From contig CP139021.1 in the NCBI GenBank assembly GCA_034044135.1, forward strand, positions 3,797,635 to 3,861,634: a stretch of DNA of 64,000 nt, read 5' to 3'. The notes under the pieces are model-generated. The model was not told the DNA's origin and did not search any database. It was given only the letters and a program-made list of their open reading frames with translations. Positions 35,143 to 43,232 of the stretch are shown in pieces; position 1 is the stretch's first letter; each line of letters starts with the position of its first letter. Position numbers and translations under genes: made by a program. Source of the stretch: Flammeovirgaceae bacterium SG7u.111 (GTDB lineage: Bacteria; Bacteroidota; Bacteroidia; Cytophagales; Flammeovirgaceae).

Positions 35143-36875
35143 GATTTTCGGTAAGGTTCAAGCTAGTTTTACTGATCAACCTTTTGGTAGTCCCATTGGT
35201 AGCATTTCTTTCTGTTGTCTTTTACCAACAGTTTAAAGCAGCACTCGACGAGCGGACCTTGCTACACCTTTCTTCTATCCAACAACTGAAAAAAATCCAG
35301 ATAGAAGACTATATAGAGGAAAAAAGAAAAGTGGTTGCAGAAATCTTCCAGTCCCAGCACGATCCTTTACCCTTATCTTTCGAGGATAGTGTTTTTTATG
35401 TAAACACTTCTGATAAAAAAACTTTAGAAAGGCTTCGTATCGATATAGACAGCTTGCGGTCCACTACTGGCATCCAGCTAAAAAACGCATGCTTTTTAAC
35501 AAAAAACGGCAAGGCCAGCGTACTCTTTTGGCAACAGGCAAATGACACCACCCTTGCTGTTTGCTTTTCCCGGTTAAAAAATATCCAGCAGATTTTGGAC
35601 GAGCGCACTGGAATGGGACAAACAGGGGAAAGCTATCTGGTAGGCCCTGATCGGGTGATGCTTTCCAAATCCCGTTTTTTTCCTTCTGCACCAAAGGATA
35701 TACAAGTAAACACAGAAGGGGTACGAAAAGCCCAAAATGGTAAAAAGGGAATGGGTATTTTCCCCGATTACAGAAACATCAGCGTCTACAGTGTTTTTCA
35801 ACGAATAGAAATCCCTGAACTCAACTGGGTCATTCTTACCGAAATAGATAAAGAAGAAGTTCTTTCCCCGCTGAATGACATGAAGCAAAAGCTCGTTTTG
35901 ATCTCTTGCCTTATGCTGATTTTTACGGGCATCACCTCTTTTTTCTTAGCCAAGATAATAGTTGCCCCGCTAGTGCGGATGAAAACTTTTCTTACCGAAA
36001 TGGCCAAGGGGAAATTCAACATCTATGTGCGCGAGCCACGGATGAAAGATGAAATCTACGAAATGTTTAATGCTCTGCAACAGTTGCTACAATCGATCAA
36101 CGGGGCAAAAAACTTTGCGGATAGTATCGAAAATTTCGATTTCGAACAGAACTACGAGCCCCTCAGCAAATACGATACGCTGGGGAATGCGCTACTGCGG
36201 ATGAGAGATAAGCTCCTAGAGTACAAAGAAAAAGAGGAACTATTCCAACTAGAAACCCAAAAAGCACTACTAGAAGGCCAAGACAAGGAACAATTTAGGC
36301 TTTCCAAGGAACTTCACGACGGATTAGGTCCTTTGCTTACCACCTTGAAAATCACCATCCAGTCCCTGCCTATTTCCGAAAAGGAAATAAACCACCTTAC
36401 TGAATTGTTGGATGAAACAATTAACGAAGTAAGGAGGATGACCTACAACCTAATGCCACAAGCCCTCATCGATTTTGGCGTAGGCCCTTCGCTTTTGAAA
36501 TTTGTAGAAACGGTGAAAAGTGCCAGCGGGATTGATATAAAATATGTAAGTTCGTTTGAGCCTGGGCGCACTATTGCTCCTGAAATAAATATGGGGTTAT
36601 ATAGAATAGCCCAAGAAGCGCTCAACAATTCCGTGAAACACGCTGATGCTACCGAAATAAAACTGTCCATTACCGAATTTGAGGACAAGGTTTCCTTCTT
36701 TTTTAAAGACAACGGAAAAGGGTTTGATATTGATGAAGTTGAGCTTGGATCGGGAATTTTGAATATGCAAGAGCGCTGTAGGGTGTTGGAAGGGGAATTT
36801 TTCTTAGATTCGGATAAAAATGGGACTACTATAGAAATTGAAATCCCAAAATCAAGTACCAGTGCTATTTTATAA
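35139..36875 (+). CDS. Membrane sensor histidine kinase (HisKA_3 type)
   Basis: 578 residues. Two membrane helices (about 5-28 and 248-270) enclose a 220-residue extracytoplasmic sensor of dCache-like pattern (contains MGQTGESYLVGPD and VFQRIEIPELNWVILTEID). HAMP at about 270-325, a helical linker, HisKA_3 dimerisation with phospho-His in ELHDGLGPLLTTL (about 391), and a HATPase with ALNNSVKHADA, FKDNGKGFD and GSGILNMQERC. Pairs with the LuxR-type regulator 73 bases downstream (NarL-type system). ATG overlaps the helicase stop (ATGA). Confidence 0.92.
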   Translation: MRFSVRFKLVLLINLLVVPLVAFLSVVFYQQFKAALDERTLLHLSSIQQLKKIQIEDYIEEKRKVVAEIFQSQHDPLPLSFEDSVFYVNTSDKKTLERLRIDIDSLRSTTGIQLKNACFLTKNGKASVLFWQQANDTTLAVCFSRLKNIQQILDERTGMGQTGESYLVGPDRVMLSKSRFFPSAPKDIQVNTEGVRKAQNGKKGMGIFPDYRNISVYSVFQRIEIPELNWVILTEIDKEEVLSPLNDMKQKLVLISCLMLIFTGITSFFLAKIIVAPLVRMKTFLTEMAKGKFNIYVREPRMKDEIYEMFNALQQLLQSINGAKNFADSIENFDFEQNYEPLSKYDTLGNALLRMRDKLLEYKEKEELFQLETQKALLEGQDKEQFRLSKELHDGLGPLLTTLKITIQSLPISEKEINHLTELLDETINEVRRMTYNLMPQALIDFGVGPSLLKFVETVKSASGIDIKYVSSFEPGRTIAPEINMGLYRIAQEALNNSVKHADATEIKLSITEFEDKVSFFFKDNGKGFDIDEVELGSGILNMQERCRVLEGEFFLDSDKNGTTIEIEIPKSSTSAIL

Positions 36876-36948
36876 AACAACCTTGGTATTGGCAGCCTAC
36901 TCCTCATGGAAAATGGAATGCCTTTATTAAAGTTCAATCATTTAGTCT

Positions 36949-37575
36949 ATGATAAAAATACTTATAGCTGACGACCACCAACTATTTAGGGATGGTATCA
37001 TTTCGCTCCTTTCGAGTGTGGAAACATTTGAAGTGCTTGGCGGAGTGAGCAATGGAAAAGAACTACTTGATGAGCTTCGCGCAGGCAAAATGCCTCATGT
37101 GGTGTTGCTCGACCTTGGAATGCCTGTAATGGATGGGTTTGAGGTATTGAAAATTGCAAAAAAAGAATTCCCCAAAATAAAGTTTATAGCCATCTCTATG
37201 CACGACGACGGGCAGTATGTGGTAAAGTGTGTGCGTAGCGGAGCTTTCGGCTATTTGCTCAAAAATGCTGACAAAGAAGAACTGATTGAAGCGATAGAAA
37301 CCGTTGTTGATGGGCATAAGTATTTTAACCGACGAATTACGGAGTTGATGATCAACAACATGGCGGTAGAAGGCACACAAATCAAAAAACTATCGGAACG
37401 GGAGTCGGAAATATTGGAAATGGTTTCGGATGGAAAAACTACCAAGGAAATTGCCGATGAGCTTTGCGTAAGCACCCGCACCGTGGAGACCCACCGGGTA
37501 AATATGATGAAAAAATTAGCTGTGACCAACACCGCAGAGCTAATAAAAAAAGCAGCCCACTTGGGCTTAATCTAG
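36949..37575 (+). CDS. NarL/LuxR-family response regulator
   Basis: 208 residues. Receiver domain: acidic pair ADDHQ, phospho-Asp in VVLLDLGMPVMDGF (about 54), Ser in AISMHDD, Lys in YLLKNAD. The C-terminal LuxR HTH is LSERESEILEMVSDGKTTKEIADEL and STRTVETHRVNMMKKL. DNA-binding partner of the kinase directly upstream. The targets are unknown; the small gene at 37778 is the next downstream but has its own promoter. Confidence 0.93.
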   Translation: MIKILIADDHQLFRDGIISLLSSVETFEVLGGVSNGKELLDELRAGKMPHVVLLDLGMPVMDGFEVLKIAKKEFPKIKFIAISMHDDGQYVVKCVRSGAFGYLLKNADKEELIEAIETVVDGHKYFNRRITELMINNMAVEGTQIKKLSERESEILEMVSDGKTTKEIADELCVSTRTVETHRVNMMKKLAVTNTAELIKKAAHLGLI

Positions 37576-37608
37576 CGATTTTAGTTTTTTTATGCCCTTT
37601 CCAAAAAA

Positions 37609-37631
37609 CCATCCGAATAATTACGGATGGT
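37609..37631 (+). terminator. Hairpin after the response regulator
   Basis: accatccg / cggatggt stem with an eight-base loop; A-run before but only a poor T tail after, so a weak terminator. Confidence 0.45.
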
Positions 37632-37699
37632 CGCCATCGTATCTTCTTTGTAAAAAAAAATACAATTTTATCGATATAGATTTGAGAGCTACATCAGCG

Positions 37700-37707
37700 T
37701 ACTTTTG
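37700..37707 (+). promoter_or_regulatory. Predicted -7 box of the 98-residue protein gene
   Basis: TACTTTTG, a match to TAnnTTTG, 70 bases before the ATG at 37778. A TTTG at 37681-37684 is the nearest -33 candidate, with a short 15-bp spacer. Confidence 0.4.
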
Positions 37708-37777
37708 TATAGAGATTGGTTGAAAGGCCAATCTCCAAAAAAACAAAAAAAAGTATCACACATAAAATATTAAGATC

Positions 37778-38074
37778 ATGTTAATCAAAGCTTCAATCAT
37801 CGAGAAATACATCAAAAGCGAAAGAGGAATTGTGAGAGCGGGAATCGGCACAACAGTAATCGAAACTCGTTTCTTCTCATCAATGGACAAATTCCACGAA
37901 TGGTACGATACCTTCAAAGAGCAACTTTGGGAAGACAACAAAGAAAAAGTTGACAAAGTAGAAGGTATTTATGTGAAAACTGAAGAACTCAAAATTGACG
38001 ACACTTCAGCTCCTAAAAAAATCAACCAGTACGCTACTTTTAGGCCTGGTGTTTCTTACAAATACGCCCACTAA
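37778..38074 (+). CDS. Small soluble protein of unknown function
   Basis: 98 residues, no signal, no membrane segment. The start has an AT-rich leader and the gene sits between its own predicted promoter and a strong terminator, so it is a separate transcription unit and may be well expressed. Sequence is of mixed charge with an aromatic stretch (FHEWYDTFKEQLWED). Not recognised. Confidence 0.65.
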   Translation: MLIKASIIEKYIKSERGIVRAGIGTTVIETRFFSSMDKFHEWYDTFKEQLWEDNKEKVDKVEGIYVKTEELKIDDTSAPKKINQYATFRPGVSYKYAH

Positions 38075-38116
38075 GCTCATATTTAATCAATTTTTATTGA
38101 TTTCCTTATAGATTGG

Positions 38117-38148
38117 ACAGTCCTCAAGAGTTGGGGACTGTTTTTTTG
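38117..38148 (+). terminator. Strong terminator
   Basis: acagtcctcaa / ttggggactgt, 11 pairs with one wobble, gag loop, then seven T. Confidence 0.88.
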
Positions 38149-38196
38149 TTTGTAGAACGTTGTATAAAATTTGGCTTAGGCCTAAGTTTGGCAACT

Positions 38197-39303
38197 ATGA
38201 ACCAAACTACTACCTCAGAGCACAAAAAAGAAATTGGCGAATTGCTCAAAGAAATTGCCAATCTACAAGCAAAAAAACATCCCCTGCTGCGTGATGGCAT
38301 TTTTCCTTCTACTCGCGAGCATCGCTTTTTACCCTACCACCGAATCGACGAAAACATTTTCCTTTCTGCCGCTATTTGCTTTCTCCTCCAGCGGTTTCGC
38401 CCGCTTTTGACTACAGCCCAACAGAGACTTGCCGATGATATTTGCCAAAAAGTAACCGCTTGTTATCCTTATTACAGGAAAAATACCGAACGGGAAACCT
38501 ACAATTTCTTCGAGCACAAGCCCAATGCCCACTTCCCCCATGGTATTTTAGCACACCGCTTGCAGTTTCTCCGCCCTGCGGACGATGTAGACGACACCTC
38601 GCTCATTTACCTTACTTCAAAAAAAAATGAGAGACAAGTAGCTTGGCTCAAAAACAAGCTTCCACAGCATGCAAACATCAGTTCGGGAAAACAGATTGGA
38701 CATACTTTTCCCCATTATTCCCACCTTCAAGCTTATTCTACTTTTTTTGGAGAGAAAATGTACATTGAGTTCGATTGCTGCGTGCTCAGCAATCTGCTAA
38801 TGCTATTGCTCAACAGCGAACAGCCGCTCAATCAGCACGACCTTGACTCATTAAAATACATCACTTCGGTAATAGAGAAAGAAGAGCATATCTCCAGCCC
38901 TTTTGTAGTTGCGCCAAGCTATCCAAGGAGCAGTCATATCCTTTACCATACGAGCCGATTAGTACATGTTACCCACCGCCCAGAAGTATTTCCTTTGAGG
39001 AAAGCGTTGGTAAAAAGCGTTAGAAAAGAACTTGAAAACCCACCTCGAAACGAAATGGATAGGTTGCTCTTAAGCATTTCGGCGAAGCGCTTAAATATCC
39101 CTATTCCTCCAACTATAGCAGGATTCAAGAAGTCACAAATAATTAAAGAGGATTTCTTTTATGTAAGCCTTTGGTCACTAAGCAGCTCTCCCAAGTTTCG
39201 TAAATTAGATAAACTTGCTTTTTTTCAAGTGCGATTTCGTTGCCGTGCCTTCAACCTTGCCTTACTTATGGAAAATCACCTTTTAAGTGCAGGAAATCAC
39301 TAA
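38197..39303 (+). CDS. Orphan protein with a DxDDT motif, possible alpha/alpha-barrel enzyme
   Basis: 368 residues from the ATG at 38197; the frame is open further upstream but only across the terminator. No signal peptide. Helix-rich throughout. The central stretch ETYNFFEHKP, FPHGILAHR and RPADDVDDTSLIYL contains DVDDT, which has the form of the DxDD acid motif of class II terpene cyclases and of other alpha/alpha toroid enzymes. The rest of the protein is not similar enough, by eye, to assign squalene-hopene or diterpene cyclase, and the QW repeats of that family are not evident. Product therefore unknown; an isoprenoid- or sugar-acting enzyme is possible. Confidence 0.6.
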   Translation: MNQTTTSEHKKEIGELLKEIANLQAKKHPLLRDGIFPSTREHRFLPYHRIDENIFLSAAICFLLQRFRPLLTTAQQRLADDICQKVTACYPYYRKNTERETYNFFEHKPNAHFPHGILAHRLQFLRPADDVDDTSLIYLTSKKNERQVAWLKNKLPQHANISSGKQIGHTFPHYSHLQAYSTFFGEKMYIEFDCCVLSNLLMLLLNSEQPLNQHDLDSLKYITSVIEKEEHISSPFVVAPSYPRSSHILYHTSRLVHVTHRPEVFPLRKALVKSVRKELENPPRNEMDRLLLSISAKRLNIPIPPTIAGFKKSQIIKEDFFYVSLWSLSSSPKFRKLDKLAFFQVRFRCRAFNLALLMENHLLSAGNH

Positions 39304-39376
39304 AGGATGCTAGTTCTGTAAATTTTCTTTCCTAACTTTATTAGAAACACAAATACACAACTACAACAATCATTAC

Positions 39377-40645
39377 ATGAACCACAAAAGAAGAAGTTTT
39401 CTCAAAAAAATCTCTGCAAGTAGCTTAGGCGCTTTTATTTTCAACCCCACATCAACATTTAGTAACCCTCCAAAAGACCAGCCCCTATACATAGACAAGG
39501 GCGAGCTTGATTGGAAAAGTATTAGAAAAACATTCCCGCTCAACACTGAGAAAGTATTTATGAACAACGGTACGATGGGACCATCGCCAACAAGAGTCCT
39601 CGATGCCGTTAAAAAAAGAATGGATGCTGTGAACGAAACAGCCTCTTATTCAAAAAAGCATAATACCAGACAAAAACTTGCCGATTTTTTCGGGGTGAAA
39701 CCCTCCGAATTAGCACTCACACACAATACCTCTGAAGGAATAAATATAGTTGCAAGTGGCTTGCCTCTTTCTAAAGATGATGAAATCATTTTATGTAGCC
39801 ATGAACATGTAGGAAATGCTTTGCCATGGTTGAACAGGGCAAAAAAAGACGGACTAGTTGTCAAGTCATTTGAACCTGGGGATAGTGTTGCTGAAAACTT
39901 AGAGTTGATTAACGCCCTCATTACCAAGCGCACAAAGGTGATAGCTTTGCCTCATGTCACTTGTACTACGGGGCTTGTATTTCCCATAAAAGAGATTGTG
40001 GAATTGGCTAAGCCGAAAGGAATTTACACTGCGATTGACGGCGCGCAAGCCCCTGGCTGGAAAGTGATCAATTTAGAGGAATTAGGGTGTGATTTTTATG
40101 CTGGTTGCGGACACAAGTGGATGCTCGCCCCAAAAGGAACAGGGTTTCTTTATGTTAAAGAAAGTAAGCTAGATGAACTGGAGCCCTCTTGGGTCGGTGG
40201 GTATTCGGATGCTGGATGGACTTTGCAGCCAGCAAAAATAAAAGGCTGGAACCCAACTGCCCATCGCTATGATTTTGCCACTCAAAACGATGCGCTACTG
40301 GTCGGATTTGACGAAGCCATTACCTTCTTAGATGAGTTAGGTATTGAATCAATTGAGCTAAGAACTCGGGCTCTAGCTGAAAACCTTTATGAACAACTAC
40401 AAAGCCTTGGGGAGAAGGTAAAGCTATTGAGTCCCAGCGAAGAAGCTTCTAGAAGCACTTTGATTGGCTTTAGGGTAAACAACGGCATGAATTACAAAGA
40501 CCTTTGGTCAGAGCTTAACAAGCAAAAATACAGAGTTAGGATGGTGCCCGAAGCAGGATTGAACTCCCTCAGAGTATCCACACATATCTATAATAGCCCC
40601 GAAGAGATAGATGGTTTTATAAATACTCTAAAAAATTATCTTTAA
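39377..40645 (+). CDS. PLP-dependent aminotransferase class V with twin-arginine-like leader
   Basis: 422 residues. Residues 1-32 look like a Tat signal (HKRRSFLKKISASSLGAFIF), predicting export of a folded enzyme. The PLP domain follows: MNNGTMGPSP start, LTHNTSEGINIV, the cofactor Asp in AIDGAQAPGW and the Schiff-base Lys in GCGHKWMLAPKG (about 251). Resembles isopenicillin-N-epimerase/cysteine-desulfurase-like members more than SufS, as no mobile-loop cysteine is seen. Reaction on an amino acid or amino sugar in the periplasm is inferred. Single gene. Confidence 0.82.
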   Translation: MNHKRRSFLKKISASSLGAFIFNPTSTFSNPPKDQPLYIDKGELDWKSIRKTFPLNTEKVFMNNGTMGPSPTRVLDAVKKRMDAVNETASYSKKHNTRQKLADFFGVKPSELALTHNTSEGINIVASGLPLSKDDEIILCSHEHVGNALPWLNRAKKDGLVVKSFEPGDSVAENLELINALITKRTKVIALPHVTCTTGLVFPIKEIVELAKPKGIYTAIDGAQAPGWKVINLEELGCDFYAGCGHKWMLAPKGTGFLYVKESKLDELEPSWVGGYSDAGWTLQPAKIKGWNPTAHRYDFATQNDALLVGFDEAITFLDELGIESIELRTRALAENLYEQLQSLGEKVKLLSPSEEASRSTLIGFRVNNGMNYKDLWSELNKQKYRVRMVPEAGLNSLRVSTHIYNSPEEIDGFINTLKNYL

Positions 40646-41178
40646 AAATAAGGTTGATGACCTTCTAAGCTTACAACAACTTGTTTTGTACAAAAAAGTA
40701 ATGCAAGAAAAAGCTAAAACTCAAAAATTCAATACCCTAAAAAAGAATTTCTTTGAGCTTTAGCTGAGCTTAAAGAACAGGATCTTGATCTAAAGAACCT
40801 GTTTAAAGTAATTCTCAAGGTATATTGTTAACAGCAAGTAGGTTGTCTTCCAGTTTTTTATCCCCATTCACAAAAAGGCTTTCCAAGTAAGAAAAGCCTT
40901 TTTTTTATATAAAACGGATAGATTTTTACAAAATTTTAGGCAAAGACACACTGCTCTCAGCGCAAAAAGGAGCAATTACAGGTTTTTTTTTACCCTAAAA
41001 CGCCAAACCTTACAAGGATTTGGCAATTCAGCTCAATACCAAATGTTCACGCTTGTTAATAGTTACCGATATAGGGTCGTTACTAAGATGCAGGTACAAA
41101 AATTGAGACTTGTTTTTGAAAACAATATATGAGCTGACAAACCTCATAAACTAATAACAAACGAAAAACTAAACAAAC
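40646..41178. other. Gene-free stretch with two inverted repeats
   Basis: Holds an inverted repeat agctaaaactcaaa (40712-40725) / tttgagctttagct (40752-40765), 13 of 14 paired around a 26-base loop, and the terminator at 40872. No coding frame. The right half must carry the promoter of the small lipoprotein gene at 41179. Confidence 0.5.
40872..40906 (+). terminator. Rho-independent terminator
   Basis: aaaaaggcttt (40872-40882) / aaagccttttt (40893-40903), ten-base loop, followed by T-run. Confidence 0.85.
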
Positions 41179-41424
41179 ATGGAAAATTTCAACGCTAGAT
41201 TGAGCAGCATTACCAAACTTAACTTCGGAAAATGGTCAATGATTTTTTTAATGGCACTGCTTATTGGAGGCACTTCTTGTTCTTCTAATAGCTATGCAAA
41301 AAAATCTAAGAAGGAAAACAAGCACTTGTTCTCTGTAAATGGCAGGAAAGTAAACCAATCTAAATGGAGTGTAATGGACAAACACGCAGATTGCCCAACC
41401 GGTAGGAGAAGAGAAAAATATTAA
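41179..41424 (+). CDS. Small basic lipoprotein-like protein
   Basis: 81 residues. A hydrophobic stretch (about 19-34) ends in GGTSC, a lipobox, after an unusually long 18-residue N-region. The mature part is short and strongly basic (AKKSKKENK, GRRREKY). Not recognised. Own terminator follows (41449-41485). Confidence 0.55.
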   Translation: MENFNARLSSITKLNFGKWSMIFLMALLIGGTSCSSNSYAKKSKKENKHLFSVNGRKVNQSKWSVMDKHADCPTGRRREKY

Positions 41425-41448
41425 TTATTGGATCGAACCAAATACCTA

Positions 41449-41486
41449 AGCTGAAAGCAAGTTAACTACTCGCTTTCAGCTTTTTT
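41449..41486. terminator. Terminator shared by convergent genes
   Basis: agctgaaagc (41449-41458) / gctttcagct (41472-41481) followed by six T. The stem overlaps the last codons of the minus-strand gene that stops at 41462, so it can end the plus transcript only outside that gene; compact packing. Confidence 0.8.
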
Positions 41487-41734
41487 ATTTCCCCTGCAAG
41501 CAAATCTATCTGTTGCTGCATTTCATCTTTTGAAACTGAATCCAAAGCTGGCGTGTCGCTAGCTATTATTTCCAAGTGCTCCACCCGGTTCTTCAGCTCA
41601 ATCAACATTCTTTTGCTCTCTCCATCAAACCCATTATTACTTTTCAGCTTCATGCGCTGATACCCTAAAATCATTCCACCTACTATTGCTATAATAGGGA
41701 TCATTAAAGCAACAAAACCTAAAAAATACTCCAT
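41462..41734 (-). CDS. PspB-like membrane-anchored coiled-coil protein 2
   Basis: 90 residues: one N-terminal membrane helix (about 5-25), a short basic stretch (YQRMKLK), then a coiled coil (ELKNRVEHLEIIASD ... QQIDLLAGEIKKLKAS). Same plan and clear sequence similarity to the preceding gene product, so they are tandem duplicates. The plan also matches phage-shock PspB. Could help sense or stabilise the envelope; inference from architecture only. Confidence 0.65.
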   Translation of the reverse strand: MEYFLGFVALMIPIIAIVGGMILGYQRMKLKSNNGFDGESKRMLIELKNRVEHLEIIASDTPALDSVSKDEMQQQIDLLAGEIKKLKASS

Positions 41735-41746
41735 AGAAAAAATAGA

Positions 41747-42043
41747 TTAATTACTTACTTTCAACTGTTTAATCTCATTTGCTAAATAATCGATTTGATG
41801 TTGGAGTTCTTGTGTAGAAGCTCCTTCAAGTTGGCTAATATCAGGGTCGCTAGTAACCATTTCCAAGTTTTCCACCCTTTTCCTTAAGCTAGCATTTTCT
41901 TGTTTTAGCTCTTCGAGCAATCTTAAATCTCCACCGCCCAATGCTTGCCTTTCAAGCTTCATTTTTTGGACTTTGTAATAATAGCTTCCAATAATTGCCA
42001 CAATTGGAATAGAAAGAGCAAACAACGGAACCAATATTCCCAT
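41747..42043 (-). CDS. PspB-like membrane-anchored coiled-coil protein 1
   Basis: 98 residues with the same layout as the following gene: membrane helix (about 4-24), KMKLERQALGGG, coiled coil with RVENLEMVTSDPD and LQHQIDYLANEIKQLKVSN. Spacing of 12 bases to the next gene and 7 bases from the previous one indicates an operon of three. Confidence 0.65.
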   Translation of the reverse strand: MGILVPLFALSIPIVAIIGSYYYKVQKMKLERQALGGGDLRLLEELKQENASLRKRVENLEMVTSDPDISQLEGASTQELQHQIDYLANEIKQLKVSN

Positions 42044-42050
42044 AATAATT

Positions 42051-42701
42051 CTACGATTTAAAAAGTTGATACATTTCTACACTTTCACGGATCGCCGTTT
42101 TAGATTCTTCGTCAAGCACCATGTCCTCAAAAGAAGAGTCGCCAAGGAAGCGTACCCAAATTTCTTTATCGGTATTTTCAGCTATAAGTTGCAAAATCTG
42201 CCTATCTTTTTCGCCCCCATACCTTATAAACTCGTATTTTTCACCACTTTGAGCAGCCAATCTAGGGGTTGCGACTCTTGGCACTAACGTACTGTCTATC
42301 ACTTGATCTCCTACCCTCACCAATATTTGCGTATGGTCAAGCGATTGAGCTCCTGTATAATGGCTAACCAAATAAAGTTCTCCATTTTCATTGAGGTGTG
42401 CTGCCAAACCTGTGCCTTTAGGGAGTTTCAACCCCCACCTCTTGTGGTAATACCAAATACTAGCTTCATCATCCTTGTCCTGAATAAACTTTTCTTTAAG
42501 GACCTCGTAAATCTCCAACTTTTCTTCTTCCAAGCCTGAAACGCCTACCAAATCGGCTGTTTCTATTTCCCCAACAACTTCTGCTTTTTTGCATTTATCT
42601 GCCAAGTAGGCTTCTAGATCTCTTTTTTCCAAAAAAGAGTGGTAAACACCTACGCCTATTACTAGTGAGGTAATGGAGAAAATAGTTAGGAACAGCTTCA
42701 T
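42051..42701 (-). CDS. Membrane-anchored protein of unknown function
   Basis: 216 residues. N-terminal membrane segment (about 3-20), coil to about 75, then a soluble domain (HKRWGLKLPKGTGLAAHLNENG, GDSSFEDMVLDEESKTAIRES) without a recognised family. First gene of the operon with the two PspB-like proteins, so the three probably work together at the inner membrane. Confidence 0.65.
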   Translation of the reverse strand: MKLFLTIFSITSLVIGVGVYHSFLEKRDLEAYLADKCKKAEVVGEIETADLVGVSGLEEEKLEIYEVLKEKFIQDKDDEASIWYYHKRWGLKLPKGTGLAAHLNENGELYLVSHYTGAQSLDHTQILVRVGDQVIDSTLVPRVATPRLAAQSGEKYEFIRYGGEKDRQILQLIAENTDKEIWVRFLGDSSFEDMVLDEESKTAIRESVEMYQLFKS

Positions 42702-42909
42702 AAGTAATTGGGGTTAGTCAAGAATAATTGGACACTGCAAAACATTTCAATCTAAAGCTAATAGAAGAAACTTTATAAAGCAAGGTGATTTTTTCTATCG
42801 GCAGCAATCTATGTTGAATGGCAGAAAAACAGAATTCATATCTAGATTTTTGAAAACAATTATCGCCTCAGGGTATTTAAAAAGTAGGTAACAAAAAACG
42901 TATTGCATT

Positions 42910-43143
42910 ATGTGGAAAGAAGAAGATAATAAATTGGTGAGATTTTTCGAGTTCAAGAATTTTGTGGAGGCTTTCGCCTTTATGACCCAAGTGGCACTCA
43001 TAGCCGAAAAGCACGACCACCACCCCTTGTGGACAAACGTGTACAACCAAGTAAAAATCAAACTCAGCACGCACGATGCTGGAGACAAAATCACCGAAAA
43101 AGACAGAAAACTTGCGAAAGCGATAGATGAAATATTTGAATAA
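42910..43143 (+). CDS. phhB: Pterin-4a-carbinolamine dehydratase
   Basis: 77 residues, slightly shorter than the usual 95-110 because the first strand is reduced. Dehydrates 4a-hydroxytetrahydrobiopterin in pterin recycling; in some proteins the same fold has other roles. The active-site motif [27 protein letters not shown] (three His) is complete (residues about 32-58). No aromatic amino-acid hydroxylase gene is nearby. Confidence 0.85.
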   Translation: MWKEEDNKLVRFFEFKNFVEAFAFMTQVALIAEKHDHHPLWTNVYNQVKIKLSTHDAGDKITEKDRKLAKAIDEIFE

Positions 43144-43232
43144 AAGACACAATAACACCTTGCTAAGATATTTTTTTTGAATCTGCGTAGATTTAAAAAA
43201 AAAATTACCACATCACTCTCAACTAGGCTTAT

